Shown piece by piece: positions 9,764 through 23,139 of a DNA stretch of 64,000 bases; positions within the stretch are counted from its first letter, which is position 1, and each line of letters starts with the position of its first letter. The stretch covers positions 354,501 through 418,500 of the forward strand of contig CABZOF010000001.1 of assembly GCA_902527215.1 (NCBI GenBank), in the 5' to 3' direction. The position numbers and the translations under genes were made by a program. The DNA is from an uncultured Pelagibacteraceae bacterium (GTDB lineage: Bacteria > Pseudomonadota > Alphaproteobacteria > Pelagibacterales > Pelagibacteraceae). A model generated the notes under the pieces. The model saw only the letters and a program-made list of their open reading frames with translations, had not been told where the DNA came from and made no database searches.

Positions 9764-10297
9764 ATGAAAAATATTTGTGATTGGAATAATTGTTCGGAAG
9801 AAGGTCTTTTTAAAGCACCTAAAGAAAGGGATAATAGTAAAGATTATAGATTACTATGTTTAAACCATGTTAAAGAATTTAATAAAAGTTGGAATTATTT
9901 TACTGGTATGAGTGATCAACAAATAGTTGATTTTTTAAGGTCTGACATGACTTGGCACAAACCAACCCAAAGTTTTAGTTCATCTGATAATTTCTTCAAA
10001 GTCCTTTGGAGTAATGCTTTAAAAGATGAAATGGATAAATTTAAATTTAATAATGATTTTAATAATATGAATAAGTTTAAATTTAATAATAATGATTTAA
10101 AAGCCTTTAATATATTGGGAATTAGTGTTGGATTAAAATGGGAAAAAGTTCAAGAAAAATTTAAAAAGCTTGTTAAAAAATTTCACCCTGATATGAATTC
10201 TGGAAATAAAAAATTTGAAGACAAGCTTAAAGTAATAACTTTAGCTTACACTCAATTAAAAAATACATATAAGGATAAAATTGACACCAAATATTAA
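9764..10297 (+). CDS. DnaJ-domain protein, J domain C-terminal
   Basis: C-terminal AFNILGISVGLKWEKVQEKFKKLVKKFHPDMNSG with HPD motif; N-terminal CDWNNC...CLNH. Confidence 0.9.
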   Translation: MKNICDWNNCSEEGLFKAPKERDNSKDYRLLCLNHVKEFNKSWNYFTGMSDQQIVDFLRSDMTWHKPTQSFSSSDNFFKVLWSNALKDEMDKFKFNNDFNNMNKFKFNNNDLKAFNILGISVGLKWEKVQEKFKKLVKKFHPDMNSGNKKFEDKLKVITLAYTQLKNTYKDKIDTKY

Positions 10298-11255
10298 TCA
10301 TACCCCAGATATTAAGTTATCTATTAAACAAACATTTGGTATCGAAAGTGACATTGAAGTCGATGCATTTTCAAAATCAAGTGAGTACGTACCAGAAATT
10401 GACAAGACTTATAAGTTCGACAAAGATACAACTTTAGCTATTTTATCAGGATTTTCTTTTAACAAAAGAGTATTAATTCAAGGTTACCATGGAACTGGAA
10501 AATCAACGCATATAGAACAAATTGCAGCTAGATTAAACTGGCCTTGCATAAGAATTAATCTGGATAGTCATGTTAGTAGGATTGACCTAATAGGCAAAGA
10601 CTCAATAGTAATTAAAGATGGTAAACAGGTAACCGAATTTAAAGAAGGAATACTACCTTGGTCAATTCAAAATCCTGTTGCACTAGTTTTTGATGAATAT
10701 GACGCTGGGAGACCAGATGTAATGTTTGTTATTCAGAGAGTGCTAGAGTCTGAAGGTAGCTTTACTTTATTAGATAAAAATAAAGTTATTAAGCAAAATA
10801 AATTTTTTAGGCTTTTTGCAACAACAAATACTGTGGGACTAGGTGATACAACCGGATTATATCATGGGACACAACAAATTAATCAGGGACAAATGGATAG
10901 ATGGAATATTGTATCCACATTAAACTATCTTAGTTTAGATAAAGAAATGGAAATTATATTAGGAAAGAACAAAAATTTAAATAATCCTAAAGGTAAAGAA
11001 CAGGTTTCAAACATGATAAAAGTAGCTTCACTTACAAGGAAAGGCTTTATGGCAGGTGACATATCAACAGTAATGAGTCCTAGGACAGTATTGCATTGGG
11101 CAGAAAATTCTGAAATTTTCAAGGATATTGGATATGCATTTAGGGTAACATTTTTAAATAAATGTGATGATGCTGAGAAAAATACTATTGCTGAATATTA
11201 TCAAAGATGTTTTGGGGAAGAGCTGCCTGAGTCAATGATCAATATTCAAATTTAA
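10281..11255 (+). CDS. cobS: CobS-like AAA+ ATPase (cobaltochelatase subunit CobS family)
   Basis: GYHGTGKST Walker [54 protein letters not shown] start overlaps the DnaJ gene. Confidence 0.92.
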   Translation: MTPNINHTPDIKLSIKQTFGIESDIEVDAFSKSSEYVPEIDKTYKFDKDTTLAILSGFSFNKRVLIQGYHGTGKSTHIEQIAARLNWPCIRINLDSHVSRIDLIGKDSIVIKDGKQVTEFKEGILPWSIQNPVALVFDEYDAGRPDVMFVIQRVLESEGSFTLLDKNKVIKQNKFFRLFATTNTVGLGDTTGLYHGTQQINQGQMDRWNIVSTLNYLSLDKEMEIILGKNKNLNNPKGKEQVSNMIKVASLTRKGFMAGDISTVMSPRTVLHWAENSEIFKDIGYAFRVTFLNKCDDAEKNTIAEYYQRCFGEELPESMINIQI

Positions 11256-13048
11256 TGAACAAAGAAGATAGTATTAAAGAAAAATTTAAACAAGCCCTTC
11301 AATCAACTTATAAAGTAATTTCAAATGACTATAAAGTCGTTAAAAATAGAAAAAATGATGAAAAAGTTTTTGATATTGGAGAAATTGATAATGTTAATGA
11401 TAAAAATCAATTTAAAAAACTTAGGGCTGAAACAGATTCTGAGGCTTTAAGAAGAAGATTTTCAAACAAAAAATTATTAGATAAAAATAATCCACAAAAT
11501 CCCTCCTGTAGAACACTGTATCAGCTTGCAGAAAAGGTAAGATATGAATTACTTGGTTCAGAGATGTTAAAAGGAATTTCCAAAAATTTTAAAGATAATT
11601 ATAAAAATAGACTTAAACATCTTAAACAAGAAAAAATAACAAAAAAAGAAGATACAAATATTATTGATGCTTTTGAGATTTATATGACAAATAAGTTTTT
11701 TAATGTTGAATTATACCCAGAAAATAAAGAAATTCTAAAATTTTGGGAGAAAGATTTTAATAAGTCAATTGACAAGCACCTTGAATTTTTAACCCAAAAT
11801 TTAGATAATCAAGAAGTGTATAATGCTAAATTTTCTGAAATTTTAGAAAGCATGGATATATTTGAAAATGATGACACAACTGAAAAAGAAAATGAAGAAA
11901 ATGATGATACACAAGATCAAAATAATTCGAATAATAGTGATGATAAAGATAAGAATGATTCTAGCGAAACAAGTGAAGATGAAAATATAAGCCAGGGGAT
12001 GGATAGCAACGATGATGTAAATGATTTTAGACTTGAAGATCAGCTTGGTAGTGAAAACAGCGAGGAATCCGAGTCAGAAAATGTTGTACAAAAAAAAAAT
12101 TTAAGTTTAAGCGATAAAGAATACAAAGTATTTACTACTGAATTTGATGAAGTTGCAAAAGCGGAAAGTCTAGACACAGCTGAAGAAATTCAAAAACTGA
12201 GAAAAAATTTAGACCAACAGCTTACAAGTTTTCAAGATTTGATAACTAAGTTAGCAAATAAATTACAAAGACAATTAATGGCAAAACAAAATCGATCGTG
12301 GGAATTTGATCTAGAGGAGGGATTGTTAGATAGTTCAAAATTACCTAGAATTATCATTGATCCATATAATTCTTTATCATTTAAAAAGGAAAAAGATTTA
12401 GACTTTAAAGATACAATTGTGACACTTTTAATTGACAACTCTGGGTCGATGAGAGGTAGACCAATAACAATAGCTGCAATATGTGCTGATATATTATCCA
12501 GAACCTTAGAAAGATGCTCAGTGAAAGTTGAAATACTTGGTTTTACTACAAAAAATTGGAAAGGTGGTAAAAGTCGTCAGGAATGGAATAGAGTAGGTAA
12601 AACGAAAAATCCTGGAAGACTTAACGATCTAAGACACATAATTTATAAAGGTGCAGATTCTCATTGGAGACAATCGAAAAAAAATTTGGGATTGATGCTA
12701 AAAGAGGGTTTACTTAAAGAGAATATAGATGGTGAAGCTATAACGTGGGCATTCAATAGATTAAAAAAAAGAAAAGAGGAAAGAAAAATCCTTATGGTTA
12801 TTTCAGATGGAGCACCAGTCGACGACTCAACATTATCAGTTAATTCGGGAGATTTTTTAGAAAAAAATTTGAAAAAAATTGTTAAATTTATTGAGAATAA
12901 AAGTGAAATAGAAATACTAGCTATAGGAATTGGGCATGATGTATCTCGGTATTATAAAAAAGCTATCAAAATTTCAGATGTACAAGAACTAGGAGATGTT
13001 ATGATAGATCAATTAAGTGGCCTATTTGAAAATAAAAAACTTCACTAA
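11255..13048 (+). CDS. cobT: CobT-like protein with acidic linker and VWA domain
   Basis: Asp/Glu/Asn-rich central region, [33 protein letters not shown]-terminal [13 protein letters not shown]. Confidence 0.92.
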   Translation: MNKEDSIKEKFKQALQSTYKVISNDYKVVKNRKNDEKVFDIGEIDNVNDKNQFKKLRAETDSEALRRRFSNKKLLDKNNPQNPSCRTLYQLAEKVRYELLGSEMLKGISKNFKDNYKNRLKHLKQEKITKKEDTNIIDAFEIYMTNKFFNVELYPENKEILKFWEKDFNKSIDKHLEFLTQNLDNQEVYNAKFSEILESMDIFENDDTTEKENEENDDTQDQNNSNNSDDKDKNDSSETSEDENISQGMDSNDDVNDFRLEDQLGSENSEESESENVVQKKNLSLSDKEYKVFTTEFDEVAKAESLDTAEEIQKLRKNLDQQLTSFQDLITKLANKLQRQLMAKQNRSWEFDLEEGLLDSSKLPRIIIDPYNSLSFKKEKDLDFKDTIVTLLIDNSGSMRGRPITIAAICADILSRTLERCSVKVEILGFTTKNWKGGKSRQEWNRVGKTKNPGRLNDLRHIIYKGADSHWRQSKKNLGLMLKEGLLKENIDGEAITWAFNRLKKRKEERKILMVISDGAPVDDSTLSVNSGDFLEKNLKKIVKFIENKSEIEILAIGIGHDVSRYYKKAIKISDVQELGDVMIDQLSGLFENKKLH

Positions 13049-14322
13049 ATATTAATTAAATCTTTATTTGACCATTCTATTTTTATTTCAGCTCCGCCTC
13101 TAGTTTCTGAGTTCCTAATTAAAAGTTTAGCCTTATTTTTTTCTAGTAGTGTTTTACCTATGAAAATTCCTAAGCCCAACCCTGCTCTAGATTTATTTTT
13201 AGATTGTAAAGATTTTATATATGGATCACCAATCTTAGTTAATATATCTTTGGGAAATCCCGTCCCATCATCTTCGATAGATATTGATGAGTTTTCACTA
13301 TCGCTTGTTATTGAAATATAAATATTTTTTTTTGCAAATTTATTTGCATTTCCAATAAAATTTCTTAATCCATAAACTACTTCAATAGATTTTGAAATTT
13401 CAAAAGAGTTATAATTTTGTTCTGTATTGATAATAAAATTTTTATTAGATATTTCATTGAAGGAATTTATAATTTCTTTAATATAATTATGTAAAGTGAT
13501 ATCCTTATCTATAAAATCGTCTTCAACTACTGGGTTTATAGATAATTTTTTTAATATTTCGTTACATCTATCTACTTGGCTGACAAGTAACTCAATATCT
13601 TTTTTTATATAATCATTGTTTTTAAAATTATGATACAAATCTTGAGAAATAATTTTTATTGTAGAAAGCGGAGTGCCTAAAGAATGAGCAGCAGCAGCAG
13701 CTTGTCCACCCAATGAAACTAATTGATTCTCCTTAGAAATAACTTCCTGAATCTTATCTAATGCATCTTTTCTAACTTTTGACTCATTTCCAAACGTTAA
13801 AGCAAAAAAGCTTAGAAATATAAGTGCAATAATTAAGGCTAAAGGAACTGAATAGTAATAGTAATTACTAAAAATATATTCATTTAATGGTGAAGGTAAT
13901 TCTTGATGATAGAAAGTAAGAATAATAATTGAAGATATTGTTAAAATTATTAATAAAATGTTTGTTCTAATGCTTAAGCTATTTGAGGCAAATATACTTG
14001 GTATTATTAGGAATATTGAGAATGGATTTATGGTACCACCTGTTAAATAAAGCAAAAAACTTAATTGTATAATATCAAGGGTAAGAAAGGTTAAAGAAAT
14101 TTTTTCTTGAAGCTGATTTTTTTTAAAAAAATAAAATAGGAAAATGTTACTTAAAGCACCTAGTAAAACTATAATATTTGCTAATAAAAAATTAAATTCA
14201 AATTTAAATAAGAATGCAACAGCATTTATAGTAATAAATTGACCTATTACACCTATCCATCTTAAATTAACGTATGTAATTTTATTTAGATACAATGATT
14301 TGGAATTAGTACTTAACTCCAT
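13045..14322 (-). CDS. regB: RegB/PrrB-type redox-responsive sensor histidine kinase
   Basis: Six-TM N-terminus, [10 protein letters not shown] (quinone-site-like GGxxNPF), H-box [22 protein letters not shown] and G boxes ([16 protein letters not shown]). Confidence 0.85.
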   Translation of the reverse strand: MELSTNSKSLYLNKITYVNLRWIGVIGQFITINAVAFLFKFEFNFLLANIIVLLGALSNIFLFYFFKKNQLQEKISLTFLTLDIIQLSFLLYLTGGTINPFSIFLIIPSIFASNSLSIRTNILLIILTISSIIILTFYHQELPSPLNEYIFSNYYYYSVPLALIIALIFLSFFALTFGNESKVRKDALDKIQEVISKENQLVSLGGQAAAAAHSLGTPLSTIKIISQDLYHNFKNNDYIKKDIELLVSQVDRCNEILKKLSINPVVEDDFIDKDITLHNYIKEIINSFNEISNKNFIINTEQNYNSFEISKSIEVVYGLRNFIGNANKFAKKNIYISITSDSENSSISIEDDGTGFPKDILTKIGDPYIKSLQSKNKSRAGLGLGIFIGKTLLEKNKAKLLIRNSETRGGAEIKIEWSNKDLINI

Positions 14323-14325
14323 TAA

Positions 14326-16389
<2,064 letters not shown>

Positions 16390-16554
16390 TTATATGGAAT
16401 AATCTTTTATACCATTTTTAAAATTTTTAATAAAATCTCTCATGACTTTGAGGTTAAATTAGTAAGTAAAATCAACAATAATATAAGATTTTTTAGAAAA
16501 ATTTTCTATTTCTAGTTTTTACCGAATAAAAGCAGTTTTTATATATATAATTAA

Positions 16555-16644
16555 TGGCGGAGAGAATGGGATTCGAACCCATGATAGGGTTTCCCCTATA
16601 CACGCTTTCCAAGCGTGCGCCTTCAACCACTCGGCCACCTCTCC
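16555..16644 (-). tRNA. tRNA-Ser (anticodon GGA)
   Basis: ggagaggtggccgagtggttgaaggcgcacgcttGGAaagcgtgtataggggaaaccctatcatgggttcgaatcccattctctccgCCA; cloverleaf with long variable arm and encoded CCA. Confidence 0.96.
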
Positions 16645-16646
16645 AT

Positions 16647-18458
16647 TTATTTCTCCTTAGATATTTTGAGTACACCTATAAATGCTTCTTGTGGGATTTC
16701 AACTTTTCCAAATTGTTTTGCCCTTGCTTTTCCTTTTTTTTGCTTTTCAAGTAGCTTTCTTTTTCTGTCAGTAGCTCCTCCACCATGAATTTTGGTTAAA
16801 ACATCTTTTTTAAAGCCTTTAATTGTTTCTCGCGCAATAATCTTTCCACCTATTGCTGCTTGGACTGGAATCATAAAGTTATGTCTTGGAATTAAATCTT
16901 TTAATTTCTCACATACCTCTCTCCCAGTCTTTTGAGCAAAGTCTTTGTGTATCATCATAGCTAGAGCGTCTACTGGTTCTGTATTTACTAAGATACCCAT
17001 TTTCACCAGATCTCCTTCCCTGTGACCTATTATTTCATAATCAAAGCTTGCATATCCACTTGTCATAGATTTTAAACGATCATTAAAATCAAATACTATT
17101 TCATTTAATGGTAATTCATAATTTACAACTGCTCTACTTCCGGAGTAACTTAAGTTTGTTTGAATTCCTCTTTTATCTTGGCATATTTTCATTATGGGAC
17201 CAAGATACTGATCAGGAGTAATAATAGTTGCTTTGATCCAAGGTTCTTCAATAAATTTTATCAAACTTGGATCTGGTAAACTTGATGGATTTTGTAAATC
17301 TTTTATCTCACCATTGTTCATATGGATCTTATATACAACGCCAGGAGTTGTAGTTAATAAATTTATATCAAATTCTCTTTCGAGCCTTTCTGAAACTATT
17401 TCTAAGTGCAACAAACCTAAAAAACCACACCTGAAACCTAAGCCTAGAGCACTTGAAGACTCGGGTTCAAAAGAAAAACTCGAATCATTTAACTTTAGTT
17501 TAGCTAATCCATCTTTTAATTTTTGATACTCAGAGCTATCGACTGGAAATAATCCACAAAACACTACCGGTTTACTTGGCTTAAAACCAGGTAACGACTC
17601 TGATAATGGTTTAGATGCATCACAAATTGTATCTCCAACTTTTGTCTCTGATAAAATTTTTATTCCTGTTGTTATAAACCCAATCTCTCCAGAATTTAAT
17701 TCATCAACATCTTTTGGTTTGGGTGTAAAAACTCCTACTTTCTCAACAAAATATTCTTGATTTGTAGACATCATTTTAATTTTCATATTATTTTTAATTT
17801 TTCCATCAATTACTCTTACTAAAATGACTACGCCTAAATAAGTGTCATACCAACTATCTACTAATAAACACTTTAGTTTTTGATCTCTTTGACCTTTTGG
17901 ACCTGGTAGAGTATGGATAATTTGTTCTAAAATTTCATCAATTCCTTCACCAGTCTTTCCAGAACATGGAACAGCTTTGGATGTATCAATACCTATTACA
18001 TCTTCAATTTGTTTATTTGTTCTATCAATATCTGAAGCTGGTAAATCAATTTTATTTAAAACTGGTATTATTTCATGATTAATATCAAGAGCTTGATAAA
18101 CATTCGCCAATGTTTGAGCTTCAACTCCTTGAGTACTATCCACAATTAATATTGAACCTTCACAGGCATACAAAGACCTACTTACTTCATAGCTGAAATC
18201 AACATGACCTGGGGTATCTATAATATTAAGAATATAATTTTTCCCATCTTTAGATTTATAATTTAATTTTACCGTTTGAGCCTTAATAGTTATACCTCTC
18301 TCTCTTTCAATATCCATCGAGTCAAGTACTTGAGCTTTCATTTCTCTGTCTGTCAAACCACCACATTTATGTATAATTCTATCTGCTATAGTTGACTTGC
18401 CATGGTCAATATGGGCAATGATTGCAAAATTTCTGATATTATCAATTTCAGTAGACAT
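16647..18458 (-). CDS. lepA: Elongation factor 4 (LepA)
   Basis: [60 protein letters not shown]. Confidence 0.97.
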   Translation of the reverse strand: MSTEIDNIRNFAIIAHIDHGKSTIADRIIHKCGGLTDREMKAQVLDSMDIERERGITIKAQTVKLNYKSKDGKNYILNIIDTPGHVDFSYEVSRSLYACEGSILIVDSTQGVEAQTLANVYQALDINHEIIPVLNKIDLPASDIDRTNKQIEDVIGIDTSKAVPCSGKTGEGIDEILEQIIHTLPGPKGQRDQKLKCLLVDSWYDTYLGVVILVRVIDGKIKNNMKIKMMSTNQEYFVEKVGVFTPKPKDVDELNSGEIGFITTGIKILSETKVGDTICDASKPLSESLPGFKPSKPVVFCGLFPVDSSEYQKLKDGLAKLKLNDSSFSFEPESSSALGLGFRCGFLGLLHLEIVSERLEREFDINLLTTTPGVVYKIHMNNGEIKDLQNPSSLPDPSLIKFIEEPWIKATIITPDQYLGPIMKICQDKRGIQTNLSYSGSRAVVNYELPLNEIVFDFNDRLKSMTSGYASFDYEIIGHREGDLVKMGILVNTEPVDALAMMIHKDFAQKTGREVCEKLKDLIPRHNFMIPVQAAIGGKIIARETIKGFKKDVLTKIHGGGATDRKRKLLEKQKKGKARAKQFGKVEIPQEAFIGVLKISKEK

Positions 18459-20867
18459 TTAAGATCTAATTTTTGCGCCAGATTTAGTTTCTACAGTTGA
18501 AATAATTAACTTATTAATTTTTTCAAGATCGGTCTCTTCAAGAGTCTTTTCAGATGATTGAATTGTTACATTGAGAGCTATCGACTTTTTGTCTTGAGGA
18601 ATATTTTCACCTTCATAAATATCAAAAATTTTAATAGATCTTATTAAATTTTTATCAATTGATGATATTATTTCTATTAAATCTTGTGCCTTAAAATTTT
18701 TATCTACAACAAATGCAAAGTCTCTTTCTGATTTTTGATAATCTGAGTACTCAAAATTTGTTTTTAAGTCTTTAAGTTTTGTTTTATGCTCCCTTAGATA
18801 ATCTATATAAATTTCAAAACCGACCAGACCTTCAGTTTTAATATCAAGTTTTTTTAAAATATTTGGATGTATTTCACCAAAATAAGCAACAGGGTCTATT
18901 TCGTCCTTATCAAGATAGACAGAGCCAGATTTGCCCGGGTGATAATATGCAGGAGATTTATCTCTTACAAAAAAACTTTGCCTGTCGTATCCAGCTTCGA
19001 CTAGTGTCTGAATTACATCCTTCTTTACATCAAAAACATCAACTATCCTTTCTTTTTCGTTCCAGTTTAATCTTGATACTTTTCCTGATTTTATTGCACC
19101 AATTACCGTCGATTGCTCGCCTGGCTTACTACCCTTAAAAATTGGTCCAATTTCAAACAGTGAAATATCTTTAAATCCTCTGTCTAAATTTTTCTTTAAA
19201 TAAAATGTCAAATTTGTGAAAATCGAATTTCGTAGAACATCTAAGTCTGAACTTATTGGATTTACGATTTTAATTTCTTTTAGATTTTCTTTAAAAAGTT
19301 TGTTTATTTTTGAATCTGTGAATGACCATGTTACAGTCTCAAAATAACCTTTGGATGCCACAGAACGTTGAAGAAAGTGAAAAAGTTTTTGTTGTGCATT
19401 TAAAGTATCTTTTGTTATTGTTTTTTCAGGTTGTAAGGTTTTTATGTTCTCATATCCTTTAATTCTTACTATTTCTTCGACTATATCAATTGGTTGAGTT
19501 ATATCAGGTCTCCAAGTAGGTATTGTTAAATTTAATTTAAATTTTTCCTTTGAAACTTCAAATCCTAGATCGGTTAAAATTTTAATTATTTCATTGTCAT
19601 TTACTTTAAAACCAGTTATTTTTTCAAATAAAGAGACATTAAATTTAATTTTATTCTTTTCATGCTTATCGATTTGTTGAATATCAAAATTACTTATTTT
19701 ACCGCCACAAATCTCAGATATCAATTCAGCAGCTTTTGACAAACCTAACTCGATCGATTGAGGATCAATTCCTCTTTCAAATCTGAATTTTGCATCAGTA
19801 TCAATATTTAATAATTTTGAAGTTTTTCTAATTGATCTAGGAATAAAATAAGCGGATTCTAATAAAATATTTTTAGTATTAATTTCAGTTCCAGAACGAG
19901 TTCCTCCAATGATTCCTCCCAAGCCTAAAACTCCAGATTTATCAGAAATAACACACATATCATCACCTAATTTATACTCTTTGTTATCAAGAGCTTCAAA
20001 AGTTTCACCCTTTTTTGAATTTCTTACTATAATTTCCTTATCAATTTTATCTGCATCATATGCATGAAGTGGTCTATTTAAATCTAACATCACATAATTT
20101 GTAATATCAACAACTGCTGAAATTGGTTTTTGACCAAGCGAAATAATTTTTTCTTTAAGCCATTGAGGACTTTCTTTATTAATAACACCCTCAATTAAGC
20201 AACTACCAAATACAGTACAACCTTGATTTTTATCTTTTGTAATTGAAACTTTAATTTTTTGTGACCCATTTTTTTTAATATTTTTAAGTGAAATTTTTTT
20301 TAATTTACCAATTCCAGCAGCAGCAAGATCTCTAGCTATACCTCTTACACCCAAGCAATCAGGACGATTAGGTGTAATTGATAAATCTACAACTTTTTCA
20401 GTATTACTTTTAAAAAAATTTTTACCAATTTTATCAGAGTATTTACTAGTTGTTAGTTCTGTTATTCCTTCACTTTCATTTGATAGGTTAAGTTCAGACT
20501 CTGAACACAGCATTCCATAGGAAGTAACACCTCTAATCTTACTAACTGAGAGTTTCATGTTATTTTTTGGAATTATTGATCCAGGACCTGCATAAATAGT
20601 CAAAAGATCTTTTTTTGCATTTGGCGCTCCACATACTACCTTAACAGTATCATCCAACCCAACATCAACATCACATATTCTCAGCCTATCTGCATTAGGA
20701 TGTTGTTCAGCATTAATAATTTTTGCTACTTTAAAACTATCTAAACTAGAGTTTAGATTTTCAAAACTTTCAACTTCTAGACCAATATCTGTTAGTTTTT
20801 CAATTAACTCATTAACTTTCTTTTGAGTGTCTAGGTGCTCCTTTAACCAACTTATGGTAAATTTCAT
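18459..20867 (-). CDS. pheT: Phenylalanine-tRNA ligase beta subunit
   Basis: [32 protein letters not shown]-terminal anticodon-binding fold; overlaps pheS. Confidence 0.97.
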   Translation of the reverse strand: MKFTISWLKEHLDTQKKVNELIEKLTDIGLEVESFENLNSSLDSFKVAKIINAEQHPNADRLRICDVDVGLDDTVKVVCGAPNAKKDLLTIYAGPGSIIPKNNMKLSVSKIRGVTSYGMLCSESELNLSNESEGITELTTSKYSDKIGKNFFKSNTEKVVDLSITPNRPDCLGVRGIARDLAAAGIGKLKKISLKNIKKNGSQKIKVSITKDKNQGCTVFGSCLIEGVINKESPQWLKEKIISLGQKPISAVVDITNYVMLDLNRPLHAYDADKIDKEIIVRNSKKGETFEALDNKEYKLGDDMCVISDKSGVLGLGGIIGGTRSGTEINTKNILLESAYFIPRSIRKTSKLLNIDTDAKFRFERGIDPQSIELGLSKAAELISEICGGKISNFDIQQIDKHEKNKIKFNVSLFEKITGFKVNDNEIIKILTDLGFEVSKEKFKLNLTIPTWRPDITQPIDIVEEIVRIKGYENIKTLQPEKTITKDTLNAQQKLFHFLQRSVASKGYFETVTWSFTDSKINKLFKENLKEIKIVNPISSDLDVLRNSIFTNLTFYLKKNLDRGFKDISLFEIGPIFKGSKPGEQSTVIGAIKSGKVSRLNWNEKERIVDVFDVKKDVIQTLVEAGYDRQSFFVRDKSPAYYHPGKSGSVYLDKDEIDPVAYFGEIHPNILKKLDIKTEGLVGFEIYIDYLREHKTKLKDLKTNFEYSDYQKSERDFAFVVDKNFKAQDLIEIISSIDKNLIRSIKIFDIYEGENIPQDKKSIALNVTIQSSEKTLEETDLEKINKLIISTVETKSGAKIRS

Positions 20868-21931
20868 CTGCTAAGACCTCTATAATTTGATGGAACATCT
20901 AATGGATCAAAACCAAAATGATTAAGCCATCTATAGTCAGTCTCAAAAAAAGCTCTTAAATCATTGATTCCATATTTAAGCATTCCAAGTCTATCTATAC
21001 CAATCCCAAAAGCATAACCTTGATACTTATCTGGATTTACTTTAACATTCTTAAGTACATTGGGATGCACCATCCCACAACCAAGAATTTCTAACCATTT
21101 ATCTCCTTCTCCAATTACTATTTTTCCATCTTTTATCTCATAACCAATATCTACTTCTGCAGATGGTTCAGTGAAAGGAAAGTGGCTTGGTCTAAATCTC
21201 ATTTTTATTTTATCGACTTCAAAAAATGATTTTATGAAATAATTCAAGCATCCTTTTAGATGACCCATATTTATGTCTTTATCTATATGAAGACCTTCAA
21301 CTTGGTGAAACATAGGAGAATGAGTTTGATCACTATCAGATCTATATGTTCTGCCTGGAGCTATAATTTTAAATGGAGGTTTTCCATTTAGCATTGTTCT
21401 AACTTGTACTGGAGAAGTATGAGTTCTTAATAATAATTCTTTATTATTGTCTATATAAAAAGTGTCATGCATATCTCTTGCCGGATGATTGTCCGGCGTA
21501 TTTAATGCAGTAAAATTATAATGCTCATTCTCTATATCTGGCCCTTCTTCAACACTAAACCCAATTTCTGAAAATATTGACGATATCTCGTCAATTACTT
21601 GCGAGACAGGATGTATTTTTCCACGACTAAACTCTCTCTCAGGTAATGTTACATCTACTTTTTCATTTTCAAGTTTAGAGTTAATCTCTTTTGTTTCAAT
21701 TTCTTGAAGTTTAGAATCTATCTTAACTTGTAGTTCGTTTTTTATTGAATTTAAATCTGATGCAAATTTTTTTCGCTCATCAGTTGGTAAAGATCCTAAT
21801 TTTTTAAAAGAATGAGAAATCTTTCCATTTTTACCAAATAATTCTGTTTTTATTTGATTTAAACTTTCAATATTCAAATCATTATTTAATTTATTCAAAT
21901 AATCATCTTTGATTTTTTTAATATCGGACAT
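20864..21931 (-). CDS. pheS: Phenylalanine-tRNA ligase alpha subunit
   Basis: [66 protein letters not shown]. Confidence 0.97.
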   Translation of the reverse strand: MSDIKKIKDDYLNKLNNDLNIESLNQIKTELFGKNGKISHSFKKLGSLPTDERKKFASDLNSIKNELQVKIDSKLQEIETKEINSKLENEKVDVTLPEREFSRGKIHPVSQVIDEISSIFSEIGFSVEEGPDIENEHYNFTALNTPDNHPARDMHDTFYIDNNKELLLRTHTSPVQVRTMLNGKPPFKIIAPGRTYRSDSDQTHSPMFHQVEGLHIDKDINMGHLKGCLNYFIKSFFEVDKIKMRFRPSHFPFTEPSAEVDIGYEIKDGKIVIGEGDKWLEILGCGMVHPNVLKNVKVNPDKYQGYAFGIGIDRLGMLKYGINDLRAFFETDYRWLNHFGFDPLDVPSNYRGLSR

Positions 21932-21974
21932 ATTTGTAGAATATTTGTTAACTCTAGAAAAACAACAATGAATA

Positions 21975-22331
21975 TTAATTCAATGCTGCTTGAGCTTTTT
22001 TGACTATAGTTTTAAATACTTCTGGATTATCGTAAGCTATTTCAGCGAGTATTTTTCTATCTATTTTAATACCTGTTTTACTAAGGCCATTTATAAATTT
22101 AGAATATGTTAAGCCCTCTGATCTTACACCAGCGTTAATTCTTTGTATCCAAAGCGATTTGAAGTCTCTTTTTCTATTTCTTCTATCTCTATAAGCATAT
22201 TGCATAGCTTTTTCCATTGCCTGTCTAGCTACTCTTATAGTATTCTTTCTTCTTCCCCACTGACCCTTAACAGCTTTTAATACTTTTTTATGTTTAGCTC
22301 TGCTTGTTACACCTCTTTTTACTCTAGCCAT
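21975..22331 (-). CDS. rplT: 50S ribosomal protein L20
   Basis: [37 protein letters not shown]. Confidence 0.98.
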   Translation of the reverse strand: MARVKRGVTSRAKHKKVLKAVKGQWGRRKNTIRVARQAMEKAMQYAYRDRRNRKRDFKSLWIQRINAGVRSEGLTYSKFINGLSKTGIKIDRKILAEIAYDNPEVFKTIVKKAQAALN

Positions 22332-22332
22332 A

Positions 22333-22539
22333 TTATCCTCTTAGGTTGTACGGCATGTAAGATTTTACAATCTTTCCATCTTGTTTTGACATTACCGTAG
22401 TGCCTCTTTGCTTTCTGATCTGTGAATTAGTTCGTTTGATCATGCCATGTCTTTTACCAGCCTGAGCAGTTATTACTTTTCCTTTAGCTGAAATTTTAAA
22501 TCTTTTCTTTGCCGAACTTTTTGTTTTTAATTTAGGCAT
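22333..22539 (-). CDS. rpmI: 50S ribosomal protein L35
   Basis: [21 protein letters not shown]; start moved to the internal ATG of the tracked ORF, the conserved L35 N-terminus. Confidence 0.95.
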   Translation of the reverse strand: MPKLKTKSSAKKRFKISAKGKVITAQAGKRHGMIKRTNSQIRKQRGTTVMSKQDGKIVKSYMPYNLRG

Positions 22540-22593
22540 AATTTTTGAGGGGTTATACAAATAATAATATTAATTTACAACCAGAAATAAGTC

Positions 22594-23139
22594 TTATAAA
22601 GGCTGAATAACCATTATCATTTGCTTACCATCAAACTTTGGTTGTAATTCGACACGTCCTACTGACTCCATATCTTGTTTTATCTTATCCATCAACTCAT
22701 TACCTAAACTAGAATGTTGCAGTTCTCTTCCTTTAAATCTAATTGTAAATTTTACTTTATCTCCTTTTGCAATAAATTTTTGAGCATTTTTAATTTTAAA
22801 AGTGTAATCATGAACTTCGGTAACTGGTCTTAATTTAATTTCCTTTAATTCTATCTTTTTTTGTTTTTTCTTTGCCTTATTAGCTTTTTTTTGAGCATCA
22901 TATTTATATTTTCCCATATCCATAATTTTACATACGGGAGGCTTTGCATTTGGAGCAATTTCAATTAAGTCCAGACCTTGTTCTTTAGCTCTATCAATTG
23001 CATCTTGCAAATTTAGAATACCCAAATTATCACCATCACTTGCAATAACTTGAACGTCTTGTGAAGTTATTCTTTGATTTGTTCTAGGACCCTTAGGTTT
23101 AGTTCTTTTCTGAAAGTAGTTCTGTTTAAAATCTGCCAC
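22594..23139 (-). CDS. infC: Translation initiation factor IF-3
   Basis: AIDRAKEQGLDLIEIAPNAKPPVCKIMDMGKYKY; canonical thrS-infC-rpmI-rplT order. Confidence 0.97.
   Translation of the reverse strand: MADFKQNYFQKRTKPKGPRTNQRITSQDVQVIASDGDNLGILNLQDAIDRAKEQGLDLIEIAPNAKPPVCKIMDMGKYKYDAQKKANKAKKKQKKIELKEIKLRPVTEVHDYTFKIKNAQKFIAKGDKVKFTIRFKGRELQHSSLGNELMDKIKQDMESVGRVELQPKFDGKQMIMVIQPL

Noticed and set aside
16493-16754. ORFs of 60 and 66 aa across the tRNA-Ser locus
   Set aside because: They read through a clear tRNA gene; coding potential is an artefact of the tRNA sequence.
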